Notes: generated by a model from the letters alone, not told the origin. A DNA stretch of 64,000 nucleotides from Thermithiobacillus plumbiphilus (GCF_038070005.1 NZ_JBBPCO010000003.1:124001-188000); one strand, 5' to 3'. Positions 37,624 through 46,478 are shown, counted from the stretch's first letter. Numbers and translations are program-made.

Positions 37624-39579
37624 CTAAGCTTGCGGATTCAAGGTGAAATAGAAGGTCGCGCCCTGGTTAGGGCTGCCCTGGGCCCAGATGCGACCGCCGT
37701 GGCGGTGGATGATGCGTTGCACGGTCGCCAGCCCGACCCCCGTGCCCTTGAACTCCGCATCGCCATGCAGGCGCTGGAAGGGGACAAACAGCTTGTGGGC
37801 ATACTGCATGTCAAAACCCGCGCCGTTGTCACGCACGAAAAACACCTGTTCACCATTCATGCGGGTCTGACCAAGTTCGATACGCGCATGGGCCTGCTTG
37901 CTGGTGAATTTCCAGGCATTGCGCAACAGGTTCTCCAGCACGATTTCCAGCAGATGGGCATCCCCCTGCGCCAGCAGATCCGGCGCAATCACGAAATCCA
38001 CCTGCCGCTCCGGACTGGAGGACCGCAGGTCCTCGGTGAAGCGCAAGGCGATCTGACTGAGGTTCACCAGTTCTATCTTCATGCCACTGCGGTTGATCTG
38101 GGCCAGATTGAGCAGATCGTCTATCAGCTCTCCCATGCGGATGCTGGCGCTGCGTACGCGCTCCAGATGCCGCACGCCCTCCTGGTCGAGCTTGCTGCCA
38201 TAATCTTCCAGCAGGGCCAGACTGAAGCCGTTGATGACGCGCAGTGGCGCGCGCAGGTCATGGGAGACCGAATAGCTGAAGGCCTCCAGCTCCCGATTCA
38301 ACTGCTTGAGCTCGGCGGTACGCTCCTCGATGCGGCGCTCGAGATCATCGCGCATGCGCTGCACCTCTTCTTCCGCCGCGCATCTTTCAAGCTCTGCCTG
38401 CTTGCGCGCGCTGATGTCCTCGATCACCAGGATCATATAGGCAGGCTGTCCCTCGCCATCACGCACCAGGGATCTTGCAATATTGACCCAAAGCCAATCC
38501 CCATGCCGATGGCGATAGCGGCTTTCGAGAACGCAGTTGCTGATCTCGCCGCCGAGCAGCCGCCGCTGACAGTCAGCATTGGCTGACAGGTCCTCCGAAT
38601 GCGTGAGCTCGGCCAGGCTCAGACCCAGCATTTCCTCCCGGCTGTAGCCCAGCATATCCGCAAATTTTTGATTGACCTGCAACAGGTGGCAGTCCGGCGA
38701 GAGATGGGCCATGCCCACCGCCGCCTGGTTGAAGGTGGCGCGGAATCGCTCCTCGCTGTCTCGCAAGGCATCCTGAGCGATCTTGCGGTCGCTCACGTCG
38801 AGCGCCATCATCAGCGCCGCGCGCTGGCCGCGATAATCGAGCAGATGCGCAAAGGTCTCCACCTCGATGCTGCGACCACTGGCCAGCACATGGCGCCAGC
38901 GCCCGAAGAAAAGCGGGGAACCGGGCGCGGCACTCTCGCGCATGCTGGCCAGGCTGGCAAAGAATCTGTCGTCATTCTCCCGGGGGGTAAGCGAGTCGAG
39001 GCGCATGCCGAGAAACTGCTCGCGGGAATAACCGTAGTACTGGGTAGCGGCGAGATTCACCTCCAGAAAACGCAAGTTTTCCAGATCGAACACCCACATC
39101 GGCAGGGGACTGTTCATGAACAGCAGGCGGAAGGCCTTTTCGCGCTCGCGCAGGCTGATCTCGGCCTCGCGCTGCTCGGTGATATCATAGAGGATACCGA
39201 TGATCTGCTGCGGCGCGCCGGCAGGGTCACGTTCCAGCCGGGCTTCATCCCGAAGCCAGCGATAGGAACCATCCTTATGGCGAAAGCGGTATTCCTGCGT
39301 GATGGCATCCTCATCGAACAACAGCCGGTGACGGTTCTCGAGGACACGCGTACGGTCCTGCGGATGCAGGTGCTCGGACCACCACTCGGGAGAGCTGATC
39401 GCTTCCTGCACGGTGTAGCCGGTGATTCGGTAGACGTCTTCACTGATCCAGATGACCGATGGCGCAGGACCATCTGCTTTCAGGCTGTAAATGGCCGAGG
39501 GGCGCTCCAGCACCAGATCATGCAGGAGCCCGCGGACATCCTGCTGCACGGTTGGCGGTGCGTTCTGTACGGATTCCAT
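37624..39579 (-). CDS. Multi-PAS sensor histidine kinase (soluble, orphan)
   Basis: About 651 residues, no membrane segment. Three PAS domains occupy about 30-140, 155-265 and 280-395 (R-H-K-D-G-S-Y-R-W-L and R-H-R-H-G-D-W-L-W-V are PAS/PAC pieces). A coiled coil follows, then HisKA with the phospho-accepting histidine in S-Y-S-V-S-H-D-L-R-A-P-L (near 440) and HATPase_c with D-N-G-A-G-F-D and G-T-G-V-G-L-A. No response regulator gene is adjacent. I start at the ATG at 39579, with GGGGGA just upstream. The kinase core closely resembles that of the kinase at 42531-44354. The input signal is unknown; PAS could bind haem, flavin or a ligand. Confidence 0.92.
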   Translation of the reverse strand: MESVQNAPPTVQQDVRGLLHDLVLERPSAIYSLKADGPAPSVIWISEDVYRITGYTVQEAISSPEWWSEHLHPQDRTRVLENRHRLLFDEDAITQEYRFRHKDGSYRWLRDEARLERDPAGAPQQIIGILYDITEQREAEISLREREKAFRLLFMNSPLPMWVFDLENLRFLEVNLAATQYYGYSREQFLGMRLDSLTPRENDDRFFASLASMRESAAPGSPLFFGRWRHVLASGRSIEVETFAHLLDYRGQRAALMMALDVSDRKIAQDALRDSEERFRATFNQAAVGMAHLSPDCHLLQVNQKFADMLGYSREEMLGLSLAELTHSEDLSANADCQRRLLGGEISNCVLESRYRHRHGDWLWVNIARSLVRDGEGQPAYMILVIEDISARKQAELERCAAEEEVQRMRDDLERRIEERTAELKQLNRELEAFSYSVSHDLRAPLRVINGFSLALLEDYGSKLDQEGVRHLERVRSASIRMGELIDDLLNLAQINRSGMKIELVNLSQIALRFTEDLRSSSPERQVDFVIAPDLLAQGDAHLLEIVLENLLRNAWKFTSKQAHARIELGQTRMNGEQVFFVRDNGAGFDMQYAHKLFVPFQRLHGDAEFKGTGVGLATVQRIIHRHGGRIWAQGSPNQGATFYFTLNPQA

Positions 39580-39626
39580 GTCGTCCCCCATCGTGAATAA
39601 CCAGCTTCTTATATGAACCACTGCAT

Positions 39627-39640
39627 CCTGTCTTAGGACG
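39627..39640 (-). promoter_or_regulatory. CGTCCTAAGACAGG element upstream of the PAS kinase
   Basis: On the minus strand CGTCCTAAGACAGG lies about 48 bases before the kinase ATG. It matches the site near 54444-54457 in 13 of 14 positions. Confidence 0.5.
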
Positions 39641-39678
39641 ATTACGCTCCTCCCCTGACTCCCTGAGCACCATCGGGA

Positions 39679-40425
39679 TCAGGCACCAGTCCCGGACCCG
39701 TCAGCCCTGGCGGCGTTCAGCCGGGCATCCACCAGACGCTCGGCTTCCAGCCAGTCCTCTACGGCAAGATCACCAGCAAAACCACGTTGTTCAGCCAGGA
39801 AATAAGCCTCCTCGGCAATCATGCGCTCCCGCATCTCCGGTGTTATCTCATGGCCGTGATCATTGCTGACCGCATTACCGATGGCTGGATCGCTCGCGAC
39901 CTTCGGGGTACGCCCGCGCCCGCCTTTTTCGCCGGCGGGTTCAGCCTTCGCTGTCCTGGTCCGTGTTGCTGCCTTCTGCGGGGCGGTGCCGGCATCCTGG
40001 CCGCCAGCATGCCGCTTGCGCAGCCGCGCCCAGCCCGTGGCATATTCGGTGACATCCAGCGCCTCATGGCGCGCCAGCAGATTCATGCTCTCCTGGGCCT
40101 GCTCTGCATCGACATCGACGCGCAGCACCACGCCACCCCGGCAGAGACCTTCCTCAAAGCAGTTCCGCCCGGTGTCATCCAGATTGGCTGCCCGACGGGC
40201 GTCCAGCAACCCGACTTCAGCCAGTAAACCTCGTACCCGATCCATGAAATCCGGGGTTTCACGCCGGCGCTTGGCGGATCTGCTGTCCTTTGGCGCAAAG
40301 CTCGCGCCCGCTTCCGCCTGCAGAATCTGCACCTCGGGCTCCGGCGAGTTGGCACGTCGCAGTGCCGCGGCAGCCTCTTCAGCGGCCTCCCGCGTGGCAA
40401 AAAAGGCGATCAGACGTTCTTGCAT
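39679..40425 (-). CDS. Stress-type protein with YflT-like N-terminus and DUF2934 C-terminus
   Basis: 248 residues. The N-terminal part (L-I-A-F-F-A-T-R-E-A-A-E-E-A-A-A-A-L, then G-G-V-V-L-R-V-D-V near the end of the domain) resembles the heat/general-stress YflT-like alpha/beta domain. A Lys/Arg/Ala-rich linker leads to M-R-E-R-M-I-A-E-E-A-Y-F-L-A-E-Q-R-G-F and V-E-D-W-L-E-A-E-R, a DUF2934 domain. Start at 40425 has GGAGGAGG upstream. A fusion of stress domain and DUF2934 links that unknown domain to stress responses by association. Confidence 0.82.
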   Translation of the reverse strand: MQERLIAFFATREAAEEAAAALRRANSPEPEVQILQAEAGASFAPKDSRSAKRRRETPDFMDRVRGLLAEVGLLDARRAANLDDTGRNCFEEGLCRGGVVLRVDVDAEQAQESMNLLARHEALDVTEYATGWARLRKRHAGGQDAGTAPQKAATRTRTAKAEPAGEKGGRGRTPKVASDPAIGNAVSNDHGHEITPEMRERMIAEEAYFLAEQRGFAGDLAVEDWLEAERLVDARLNAARADGSGTGA

Positions 40426-40813
40426 GAACCCTCCTCCGGGGCAATGACAAAAAGGGGTGAAGCGGCACAAGCCCTGGCCGGCCGGCCTGATCATCAGTTC
40501 CAGTCATGGTATTCACCTCACTGTCACCCTGCTCGCGCAGGCGTGCTGAAATCTGGTTTTCCTGCGCCTGGCTTTTCCTATAGCGGAAAGCATACGCCCG
40601 GCATGGCAGGCTTCCATGTACTTTTCGGCGGACTCTGTTGCCGGGCGAAGCCAGAAATGCAGCAATTGCCCAAGCCTTCAGGGAAATGGATTGCGCAAAG
40701 GAAGATTAGTTTTGCAGTACAGTCACTTAGGTCCTAGACCAAATGGGCTGAAAAGCCGCGCCGTGGGATAAGGGAGGGAAATGACCCAGGTGTCAAGACA
40801 AAGCCGGGGCTTT
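40426..40813. other. 388-base intergenic region
   Basis: No gene is supported. It contains one TAGG-type dyad (40723-40740) and a short pair of CCT/AGG-rich stretches. The minus-strand gene at 39679 and the NifU-like gene face the same way, so it is likely a leader and promoter region. Confidence 0.5.
40723..40740 (-). promoter_or_regulatory. TCACTTAGG / CCTAGACC dyad in the stress-protein leader
   Basis: On the plus strand it reads TCACTTAGGTCCTAGACC. It shares TCACTTAGG with the dyad upstream of the second SoxB-like gene and TAGGAC (minus strand) with two other sites. Confidence 0.4.
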
Positions 40814-41194
40814 TCAGAAAGTATTGCGGACCTCGCCGACGCCGGGTACACCCCGGACGATCCGGGTAACGACATTCTGCAGATCCAGCACGGAATTCGG
40901 GCAGCCGACACAGGCACCCTTCATGCGTACCAGCACGACATGATCCTCGATGCCGACCAGTTCGATATCACCGCCATCTCGCGACAGGATCTGGCGAACA
41001 CTCTCCACAGCTTCCGCCACCCGGTCCGGGTCTGGCGGCGGCAGGTTGCTGACATCGACGGGGGCAAAGGGCGTCTGGCGCTGCGCCATCGCCTGGGCGC
41101 GGGCAAGCTGGTAGGCCCGCTCGGGATCCTGGGCCTCGATCTCGTCGAGTTCGTCTTCCGTATAAAAGCGGATAGGCTGTCGTTGTTCGGTCAC
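40814..41194 (-). CDS. NifU C-terminal-domain protein (Fe-S cluster carrier/scaffold)
   Basis: About 126 residues from a GTG start. The C-terminal NifU domain shows S-R-D-G-G-D-I-E-L-V-G-I-E-D and the paired cysteines C95 and C98 in G-A-C-V-G-C-P-N-S. The first 60 residues are polar and precede the domain. NifU-like domains bind a [4Fe-4S] or [2Fe-2S] cluster for transfer. GTG at 41194 has AGGGG about ten bases upstream; the longer ATG frame at 41290 would add a doubtful N-terminus. No isc or suf genes are nearby. Confidence 0.85.
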   Translation of the reverse strand: MTEQRQPIRFYTEDELDEIEAQDPERAYQLARAQAMAQRQTPFAPVDVSNLPPPDPDRVAEAVESVRQILSRDGGDIELVGIEDHVVLVRMKGACVGCPNSVLDLQNVVTRIVRGVPGVGEVRNTF

Positions 41195-41347
41195 GGAAAA
41201 ACTGCCCCTGCTGGATGTCTTAAAAGGATATAAGAGGAAAGTATATCGAATTTGATCCCGACTGGCACAATGGGCTCCCGGAGTCATCAATGCTGGACCG
41301 GAAATTGCATCATCCGCGTGTCCGCCTGCTGAGCCGAAGAAGACCCT

Positions 41348-41908
41348 ATGAAACAGATCCAGTCCGCCATGCTATCGATCCTGCTGCTCGCATCCCCCGT
41401 CTGGGCCGACCCGCCCCAGGGGGCGGTACGGGAGCTGGATTTCCATCTCTCGGCCCGCAGTCCCGAGCAGCTTGCCGCCTTTTACAGCGCGCGCGGCTTC
41501 CCGGAAAGCGCAATCCAGGCCCTGGGCAAGATCTGCTTTCTGACCGTGGGCATGCGCAATGAAACCAGTCAGATCGTCTGGCTGGCACTCGACCGCTGGC
41601 GCATCACCGATGCCGAGGGCCGCGCCGTGCCGCGACTCACGCGCACCGACTGGCAGCAGCGCTGGGATGCCATTGACCTGCCACCGGGCAATCGCGCCAC
41701 CTTCAATTGGACGCAACTCCCCGAACAGCGCGACCTGCAACCCGGCGAGCCAGTCGGTGGCAACCTGGCCATTCTGCCGCCTGCCGGCCCCTTTTCCCTG
41801 GAGGCCAGCTTCCGTACCGGAGCCGAAAAGACTGGACCGGTGTTGAAGATCCAGGTCGACAATCTGCGCTGTCCCAGCGCTGATGCATCTCACGGAGAGC
41901 AGCCATGA
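41348..41908 (+). CDS. Predicted periplasmic protein, unrecognised
   Basis: 186 residues. A signal peptide (M-K-Q-I-Q-S-A-M-L-S-I-L-L-L-A-S-P-V-W-A|D) is followed by a domain that looks beta-rich, with L-D-F-H-L-S-A-R-S-P-E-Q-L-A-A-F-Y-S-A-R and V-W-L-A-L-D-R-W-R-I-T-D. No family is recognised. It overlaps the TlpA-like gene by four bases (ATGA), so the two are probably cotranslated and may work together in the periplasm. Confidence 0.78.
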   Translation: MKQIQSAMLSILLLASPVWADPPQGAVRELDFHLSARSPEQLAAFYSARGFPESAIQALGKICFLTVGMRNETSQIVWLALDRWRITDAEGRAVPRLTRTDWQQRWDAIDLPPGNRATFNWTQLPEQRDLQPGEPVGGNLAILPPAGPFSLEASFRTGAEKTGPVLKIQVDNLRCPSADASHGEQP

Positions 41909-42417
41909 AACAGACCCGCCACCTCATCCTGCTGCTTGGCTTCCTGATCCTGAGCGCGCCCTTGCAGGCTGCGCCACCACGCGGTCTGATGCCGGTGGAG
42001 AACCGCCCGGCGCCCGCATTGCGCCTGAGCGACATGGATGGGCGGGTGACGGATCTGCGCAGTCTGCGCGGGCAATGGGTGCTGGTGCACTTCTGGGCAA
42101 GCTGGTGCGGCCCCTGCCGTCAGGAAATGCCCTCATTGCAGCGCCTGGACGCGAAGATGCCGGATTCGAGGCTGCGCCTGCTGCTGGTCAATACCGCGGA
42201 AAGCCAGGAAGAGGTATTCACCTTTCTTTCGACCGTGGCGCCGGATCTGCACAGCCTGCTCGATCCTGATGGCCGGGTCACCGAGAACTGGCGGCCACGC
42301 GGCCTGCCATCCAGTTTTCTGGTGGACCCGCAGGGCCGGATCCGTTATCTGGCCCTGGGCGGCCGAGATTGGGACGTCCCGCCCTATCTCCCTTTCCTGC
42401 AAGGGCTGACACGCTGA
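41905..42417 (+). CDS. TlpA-like periplasmic thioredoxin-family protein
   Basis: 170 residues with a signal peptide ending L-Q-A-A and a thioredoxin fold. The active site is W-A-S-W-C-G-P-C (C68 and C71) and the cis-proline loop is L-P-S-S-F-L-V-D. TlpA/ResA proteins reduce periplasmic disulfides in cytochrome maturation and other tasks. The partner is unknown, but the gene is coupled to the upstream periplasmic protein. A strong inverted repeat follows. Confidence 0.9.
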   Translation: MKQTRHLILLLGFLILSAPLQAAPPRGLMPVENRPAPALRLSDMDGRVTDLRSLRGQWVLVHFWASWCGPCRQEMPSLQRLDAKMPDSRLRLLLVNTAESQEEVFTFLSTVAPDLHSLLDPDGRVTENWRPRGLPSSFLVDPQGRIRYLALGGRDWDVPPYLPFLQGLTR

Positions 42418-42420
42418 CCA

Positions 42421-42450
42421 CAGCCCTGCCTAAAATTTAGGCAGGGGCTG
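42421..42450. repeat. Inverted repeat between tlpA-like gene and kinase
   Basis: A stem of about 13 base pairs (CAGCCC-TGCCTAAA and its complement with one extra G) sits between two convergent genes. There is no T-run, so it may be a bidirectional attenuating hairpin rather than a standard terminator. Confidence 0.55.
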
Positions 42451-42530
42451 CACGGCACCAAAAGATCAGGCCTTGGTTCTACTACCACCAAACTTATCCA
42501 CAGCTTTTGGGGATTAGCCGGCAAAAGCCG

Positions 42531-44354
42531 TTAACCCACAAAAAGCCTGGAGTTCTCATCCGCCTCGGTGGACAACTCAGCATCGCCGCACTGGGCGTCT
42601 TCGGCAAGCACCAGAATAGCCGGCTGACGCAAGGTGAAAAAGAAGGTCGCGCCTTCATCCACGCCGCCCTGGGCCCAGACCTTTCCGCCATGACGGTGAA
42701 TGATGCGGGCGACCGTGGCCAGGCCAATGCCCGTGCCCTCGAATTCCTGCATCGAATGCAGCCGCTGAAAGGCGCTGAACAGCTTGCCCGCATAATTCAT
42801 GTCGAAGCCGGCGCCGTTGTCACGCACGAAGTAGATTCGCTCCTCGCCTTCTCGCAACATGCCAAACTCAATGCAGGCATCGGCGCGTTTGCCGGTGAAT
42901 TTCCAGGCATTGCCAATGAGGTTTTCCAGCACGATGCGCAACAGGCGCTCATCACCATAGGCTGGCACATCGGGCGCGATGCGAAAATCCACCTGGCGGG
43001 CAGTCAGTCCCGGCTGCTGCAGGTGATCGGCAATCTGCCGTGCCACCACACCGAGATTGACAGGGCGGCAACGCATTTCCTGGCGCGTCACCCTGGAAAG
43101 CGAAAGCAGATCCTCGATCAGGTTGCCCATACGCTGGCTGGCCTGATGGATGCGCCGCAGATGACGCCGCTCGCCTTCCTGCAGGCGCTCGCCACAATCC
43201 TGCAGCAGGATCTGGCTGAAGCTGTCCACCACGCGCAGGGGCGCGCGCAGGTCATGGGATACGGAGTAGCTGAAGGACTCCAGTTCGGCATTGAGTTCCA
43301 GAAGCTCCGCAGTACGCTCGGCCACCCGCTGCTCCAGCTCGGCATTGAGCTGCCGCACCTCCCGCTCGGCGCGCTGACGTTCCCGCTCGATGCGCATCTG
43401 CCAGCGCAGTCCCCGCTGATAGATACCGATGCCGGCCAGCGCCAGCAGGAAGAACATGGCGAAAGGCACCTGGACCCGCTCGATCCAGCCCGAGAACACC
43501 TGATTCAGCGGGACGCTGACAAAGGCCGTGAGTGGATATCCCTGCAATCTGGTATAGGCGCCGAGGCGATATTCATCGTCCACCTCTGTGGTGCCCTGAT
43601 AGGTGCCCCAGGCGCGCCCCGGATTGCTGCGCAGCGCCTGCACCAGCGGGCCCTGACGCCGAGAGGCAAAGGTAAAGTCGAAATCGGCGGGGTTGGGATA
43701 GCGGCTCTGCAGGTAGGCATCATTGCGCATCAGCCCGTGCACCATGCTCTCTGGGGTCAGGCCACGCCAGGCCCCCTGCTGGCGCGCCACGGGCAGGGAC
43801 ACGGACAGCACGAAACGCAAACGCCCCTTGGCGTCACGCACCGGCAACTGCATGGGGATCACCCAATTGCCAGAGATCAGTCCCTGGCAGGCAGGCAGGA
43901 CATTGAAACCCTGTCCGCGCAGGGTTTCCTCGAAACCCCGCCAGATGACCGCCGAGCGGCGCAGATGGGGCAAAGGCTGGCCGACCGGGACCAGGGACGA
44001 GAGAAACATCTGGCCATCGGCTGTGACGAGATTGACGGAGTTGAGATCGGGATTCCCCAGTTGGAAGCGCTTCAGCAGGACATGTGCCCGTTGTGGCTGG
44101 GCCAGGCCGCCCTCCGCGAGCAGATCCTGGGAGAGACCGCGCATGCCCTGCTTGTAATGATCAAAATACTGCCGGGCGGAATAGGCGGAATTCGCGCTCA
44201 GGGCCTGGAGTTTGTCGAAGGTCTGCTGCTTTTCGAGATACCAGGCATAAATGCCATAGATCAGAGTGAACAGCATGAGCAGAAAGCCCAGCAGGCGGAA
44301 GGTGGCGACGATCGGCCGGGCGGCATTGGTGAAGGTGACGTTGTCTGCGGACAT
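42531..44354 (-). CDS. Membrane sensor histidine kinase with extracytoplasmic domain (orphan)
   Basis: 607 residues. Membrane helices at about 18-38 and 298-318 flank a large periplasmic sensor (about 40-295) of the Cache-like type. A coiled coil with E-R-E-R-Q-R-A-E-R leads to HisKA, histidine near 367 in S-Y-S-V-S-H-D-L-R-A-P-L, and HATPase_c (D-N-G-A-G-F-D, G-T-G-I-G-L-A). An extra C-terminal tail of about 30 residues follows. The core is a clear paralogue of the kinase at 37624-39579. No response regulator is adjacent. The stimulus is unknown. Confidence 0.92.
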   Translation of the reverse strand: MSADNVTFTNAARPIVATFRLLGFLLMLFTLIYGIYAWYLEKQQTFDKLQALSANSAYSARQYFDHYKQGMRGLSQDLLAEGGLAQPQRAHVLLKRFQLGNPDLNSVNLVTADGQMFLSSLVPVGQPLPHLRRSAVIWRGFEETLRGQGFNVLPACQGLISGNWVIPMQLPVRDAKGRLRFVLSVSLPVARQQGAWRGLTPESMVHGLMRNDAYLQSRYPNPADFDFTFASRRQGPLVQALRSNPGRAWGTYQGTTEVDDEYRLGAYTRLQGYPLTAFVSVPLNQVFSGWIERVQVPFAMFFLLALAGIGIYQRGLRWQMRIERERQRAEREVRQLNAELEQRVAERTAELLELNAELESFSYSVSHDLRAPLRVVDSFSQILLQDCGERLQEGERRHLRRIHQASQRMGNLIEDLLSLSRVTRQEMRCRPVNLGVVARQIADHLQQPGLTARQVDFRIAPDVPAYGDERLLRIVLENLIGNAWKFTGKRADACIEFGMLREGEERIYFVRDNGAGFDMNYAGKLFSAFQRLHSMQEFEGTGIGLATVARIIHRHGGKVWAQGGVDEGATFFFTLRQPAILVLAEDAQCGDAELSTEADENSRLFVG

Positions 44355-44588
44355 GGATGAAACGGCTCTCCTATCAGCCAGGCCGGATCATTTTTTGTTT
44401 GGGTGGCAACTGGCACGGACAGACAGCCTAGCCCTCCTGCCGGTCAAAGCGGAAATGTAAGCCCGCCATCCGACCCTGGTCCATGGACAAAGGTCGGACA
44501 CAGCCAACGGGCAAGGCAGGCTGATGACAGATTTCCCGTCTTTCTTTATGCTAGCCCGCATTCTCCTACACCACTTCATAGGCCAAGC

Positions 44589-45767
44589 ATGCAGATCTCA
44601 TCCTTTCACCCCCCCGTACGCACCCTGATGGGCCCAGGCCCTTCCGACGTCAATCCGCGCATCCTGGAAGCCATGTCCCGGCCCACCATCGGTCATCTCG
44701 ATCCGGTCTTCGTCAGCATGATGGATGAGATGAAAGCACTGCTGCAGTTTGCCTTCCAGACGCAGAATGCGCTGACCATGCCGGTGTCCGGCCCGGGCTC
44801 GGCCGGCATGGAGACCTGTTTCGTCAATCTCGTCGAACCCGGTGATACCGTCATCGTCTGCCAGAATGGCGTCTTTGGCGGACGCATGAAGGAAAACGTC
44901 GAGCGCTGTGGCGCAACCGCCGTGATGGTGGAAGACCCCTGGGGCCGGGCCGTGGACCCGCACAAGCTCGAAGACGCCCTCAAGGCCCACCCCGAGGCCC
45001 GGCTGGTGGCCTTCGTCCATGCCGAAACCTCCACCGGCGCGCAGTCGGATGCCAAAACACTGGCCGAAATCGCCCATAACCATGATGCCCTGGTGATCAT
45101 GGATGCCGTCACCAGCCTGGGTGGCACGCCGGTGATGATCGACGACTGGCAGATCGATGCCGTCTACTCCGGCACCCAGAAGTGCCTGTCCTGCACCCCG
45201 GGCCTCTCGCCGGTGAGCTTCGGCGAACAGGCGCTCAATCGCATCAAGCACCGCAAGACCAAGGTGCAGAGCTGGTTCATGGACCTGAATCTGGTGATGG
45301 GTTATTGGGGCAGCGGTGCCAAGCGCGCCTATCATCATACCGCGCCGATCAATGCGCTCTATGGCCTGCACGAGGCCCTGGTCATCCTCCAGGAGGAAGG
45401 TCTTGAGCAGGCCTGGGCACGTCATGCGCGGATGCATCAGGCCTTGAAGGCCGGCTTTGAGGCCATGGGCCTGCGCTTCGTGGTGCCGGAAGCCGAGCGT
45501 CTGCCCCAGCTCAACGCCATCAGCATACCGCAGGGTGTGGACGAGGCGGCGGTGCGCGCCCAGTTGCTGCAGGACTATGATCTGGAGATCGGTGCCGGGC
45601 TGGGAGCCATGTCCGGCAAGATCTGGCGCGTCGGCCTGATGGGTTTTGGTGCCAACCCGAAGAACGTCCGTCTCTGCCTGGGCGCCCTGGAAGACGTCCT
45701 GAGCCGGATGAAGGCGCCCATCGAACGCGGCGCAGCACTTGCGGCGGCGGATAGGGTGCTTGGCTGA
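44589..45767 (+). CDS. Serine-glyoxylate / alanine-glyoxylate aminotransferase family
   Basis: Class V PLP aminotransferase, 392 residues. The start motif R-T-L-M-G-P-G-P-S, S-G-P-G-S-A-G-M-E, M-D-A-V-T-S-L-G-G and the Schiff-base lysine K198 in G-T-Q-K-C-L-S define the AGT family. Members transaminate glyoxylate with serine or alanine to give glycine, the photorespiratory role. In an autotroph with phosphoribulokinase, glyoxylate salvage is the likely function, and the glycine cleavage operon lies 12 kb away. The exact amino donor cannot be told. A terminator follows. Confidence 0.92.
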   Translation: MQISSFHPPVRTLMGPGPSDVNPRILEAMSRPTIGHLDPVFVSMMDEMKALLQFAFQTQNALTMPVSGPGSAGMETCFVNLVEPGDTVIVCQNGVFGGRMKENVERCGATAVMVEDPWGRAVDPHKLEDALKAHPEARLVAFVHAETSTGAQSDAKTLAEIAHNHDALVIMDAVTSLGGTPVMIDDWQIDAVYSGTQKCLSCTPGLSPVSFGEQALNRIKHRKTKVQSWFMDLNLVMGYWGSGAKRAYHHTAPINALYGLHEALVILQEEGLEQAWARHARMHQALKAGFEAMGLRFVVPEAERLPQLNAISIPQGVDEAAVRAQLLQDYDLEIGAGLGAMSGKIWRVGLMGFGANPKNVRLCLGALEDVLSRMKAPIERGAALAAADRVLG

Positions 45768-45790
45768 ACCCGTTTGAACAGCGATAGCGG

Positions 45791-45816
45791 AAAGGCCCGG
45801 TCACCCGGGCCTTTTT
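45791..45816 (+). terminator. Intrinsic terminator after the aminotransferase
   Basis: Stem AAGGCCCGG / CCGGGCCTT with a short TCAC loop and five T residues. Confidence 0.92.
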
Positions 45817-45831
45817 CATGGGAGAAATGCC

Positions 45832-46308
45832 GTGCCAGACGACAAAGCGCAGTTACTGCAGACATTGCTGCTCACAGAAATTCCCCTCACCCAGGCCTTG
45901 CAGTTGCAGGTGGAGTCCCTGGATGACCAGGGCCTGCGCCTGCGCGCCCCCTTGCTCCCCAATCTCAATCAGGAGCGCAGTGCCTTTGCGGGTTCTCTCA
46001 ATGCACTCGTTACCCTCGCCGGCTGGGGCATGACCTGGTCGCTGATCAGCGAGGCGGGTCTGCAGGCCGCCATCCTGATCCAGGACAGCCGGATCCAGTA
46101 CCTGTGGCCCGTGCATCAGGATTTCAGCGCCTTCTGCCCGCCCCCTGAGCCATCCGAGGCCCAGCGCTTCATCCGCGCGCTAGCACAAAAGGGGCGGGCA
46201 CGCCTGTCGCTGAGCGCTGAAATCCAGGCGGATGGCCGGCTACTGGCCACTTTCGCCGGACGCTATGTTGCCACCCTTGAACCCTCTTCCCCGGCATGCC
46301 AGGCCTGA
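45832..46308 (+). CDS. YiiD C-terminal-type thioesterase (hot-dog fold)
   Basis: 158 residues. The putative thioesterase domain shows T-E-I-P-L-T-Q-A-L-Q-L-Q-V, N-Q-E-R-S-A-F-A-G-S-L-N-A-L and A-G-W-G-M, then L-A-T-F-A-G-R-Y-V near the end. The GTG start at 45832 has GGAG upstream; a nearby ATG at 45818 is in another frame. The substrate is unknown. It stands alone between two terminated units. Confidence 0.85.
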   Translation: MPDDKAQLLQTLLLTEIPLTQALQLQVESLDDQGLRLRAPLLPNLNQERSAFAGSLNALVTLAGWGMTWSLISEAGLQAAILIQDSRIQYLWPVHQDFSAFCPPPEPSEAQRFIRALAQKGRARLSLSAEIQADGRLLATFAGRYVATLEPSSPACQA

Positions 46309-46427
46309 CCTGCCGCAAAGCTGGCGAGTGCGCTTTGTAGCGCAGGAACTGTTCCGTTTGGGACAGGACTTGCGTTTCGTGAAAGCCTCCTGACCGCAGT
46401 TCATGCAAGTGTCTCGACAGATTTTTC

Positions 46428-46443
46428 TGGCACGGAAAATGCT
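46428..46443 (+). promoter_or_regulatory. Candidate sigma-54 promoter of the first SoxB-like gene
   Basis: TGGCACG, four bases, ATGCT: it matches the -24/-12 consensus (TGGCACG-N4-TTGCW) except for one position, with GG and GC at correct spacing. The start of transcription would be about 25 bases before the ATG. Confidence 0.65.
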
Positions 46444-46478
46444 TAAAGTGTGTCTATTTGCTGATTGCTGGAGAAAAC

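Noticed and set aside
42507-44360. 617-codon plus-strand open frame opposite the second kinase
   Set aside because: The minus strand encodes a full histidine kinase with all motifs; the antisense frame has none.
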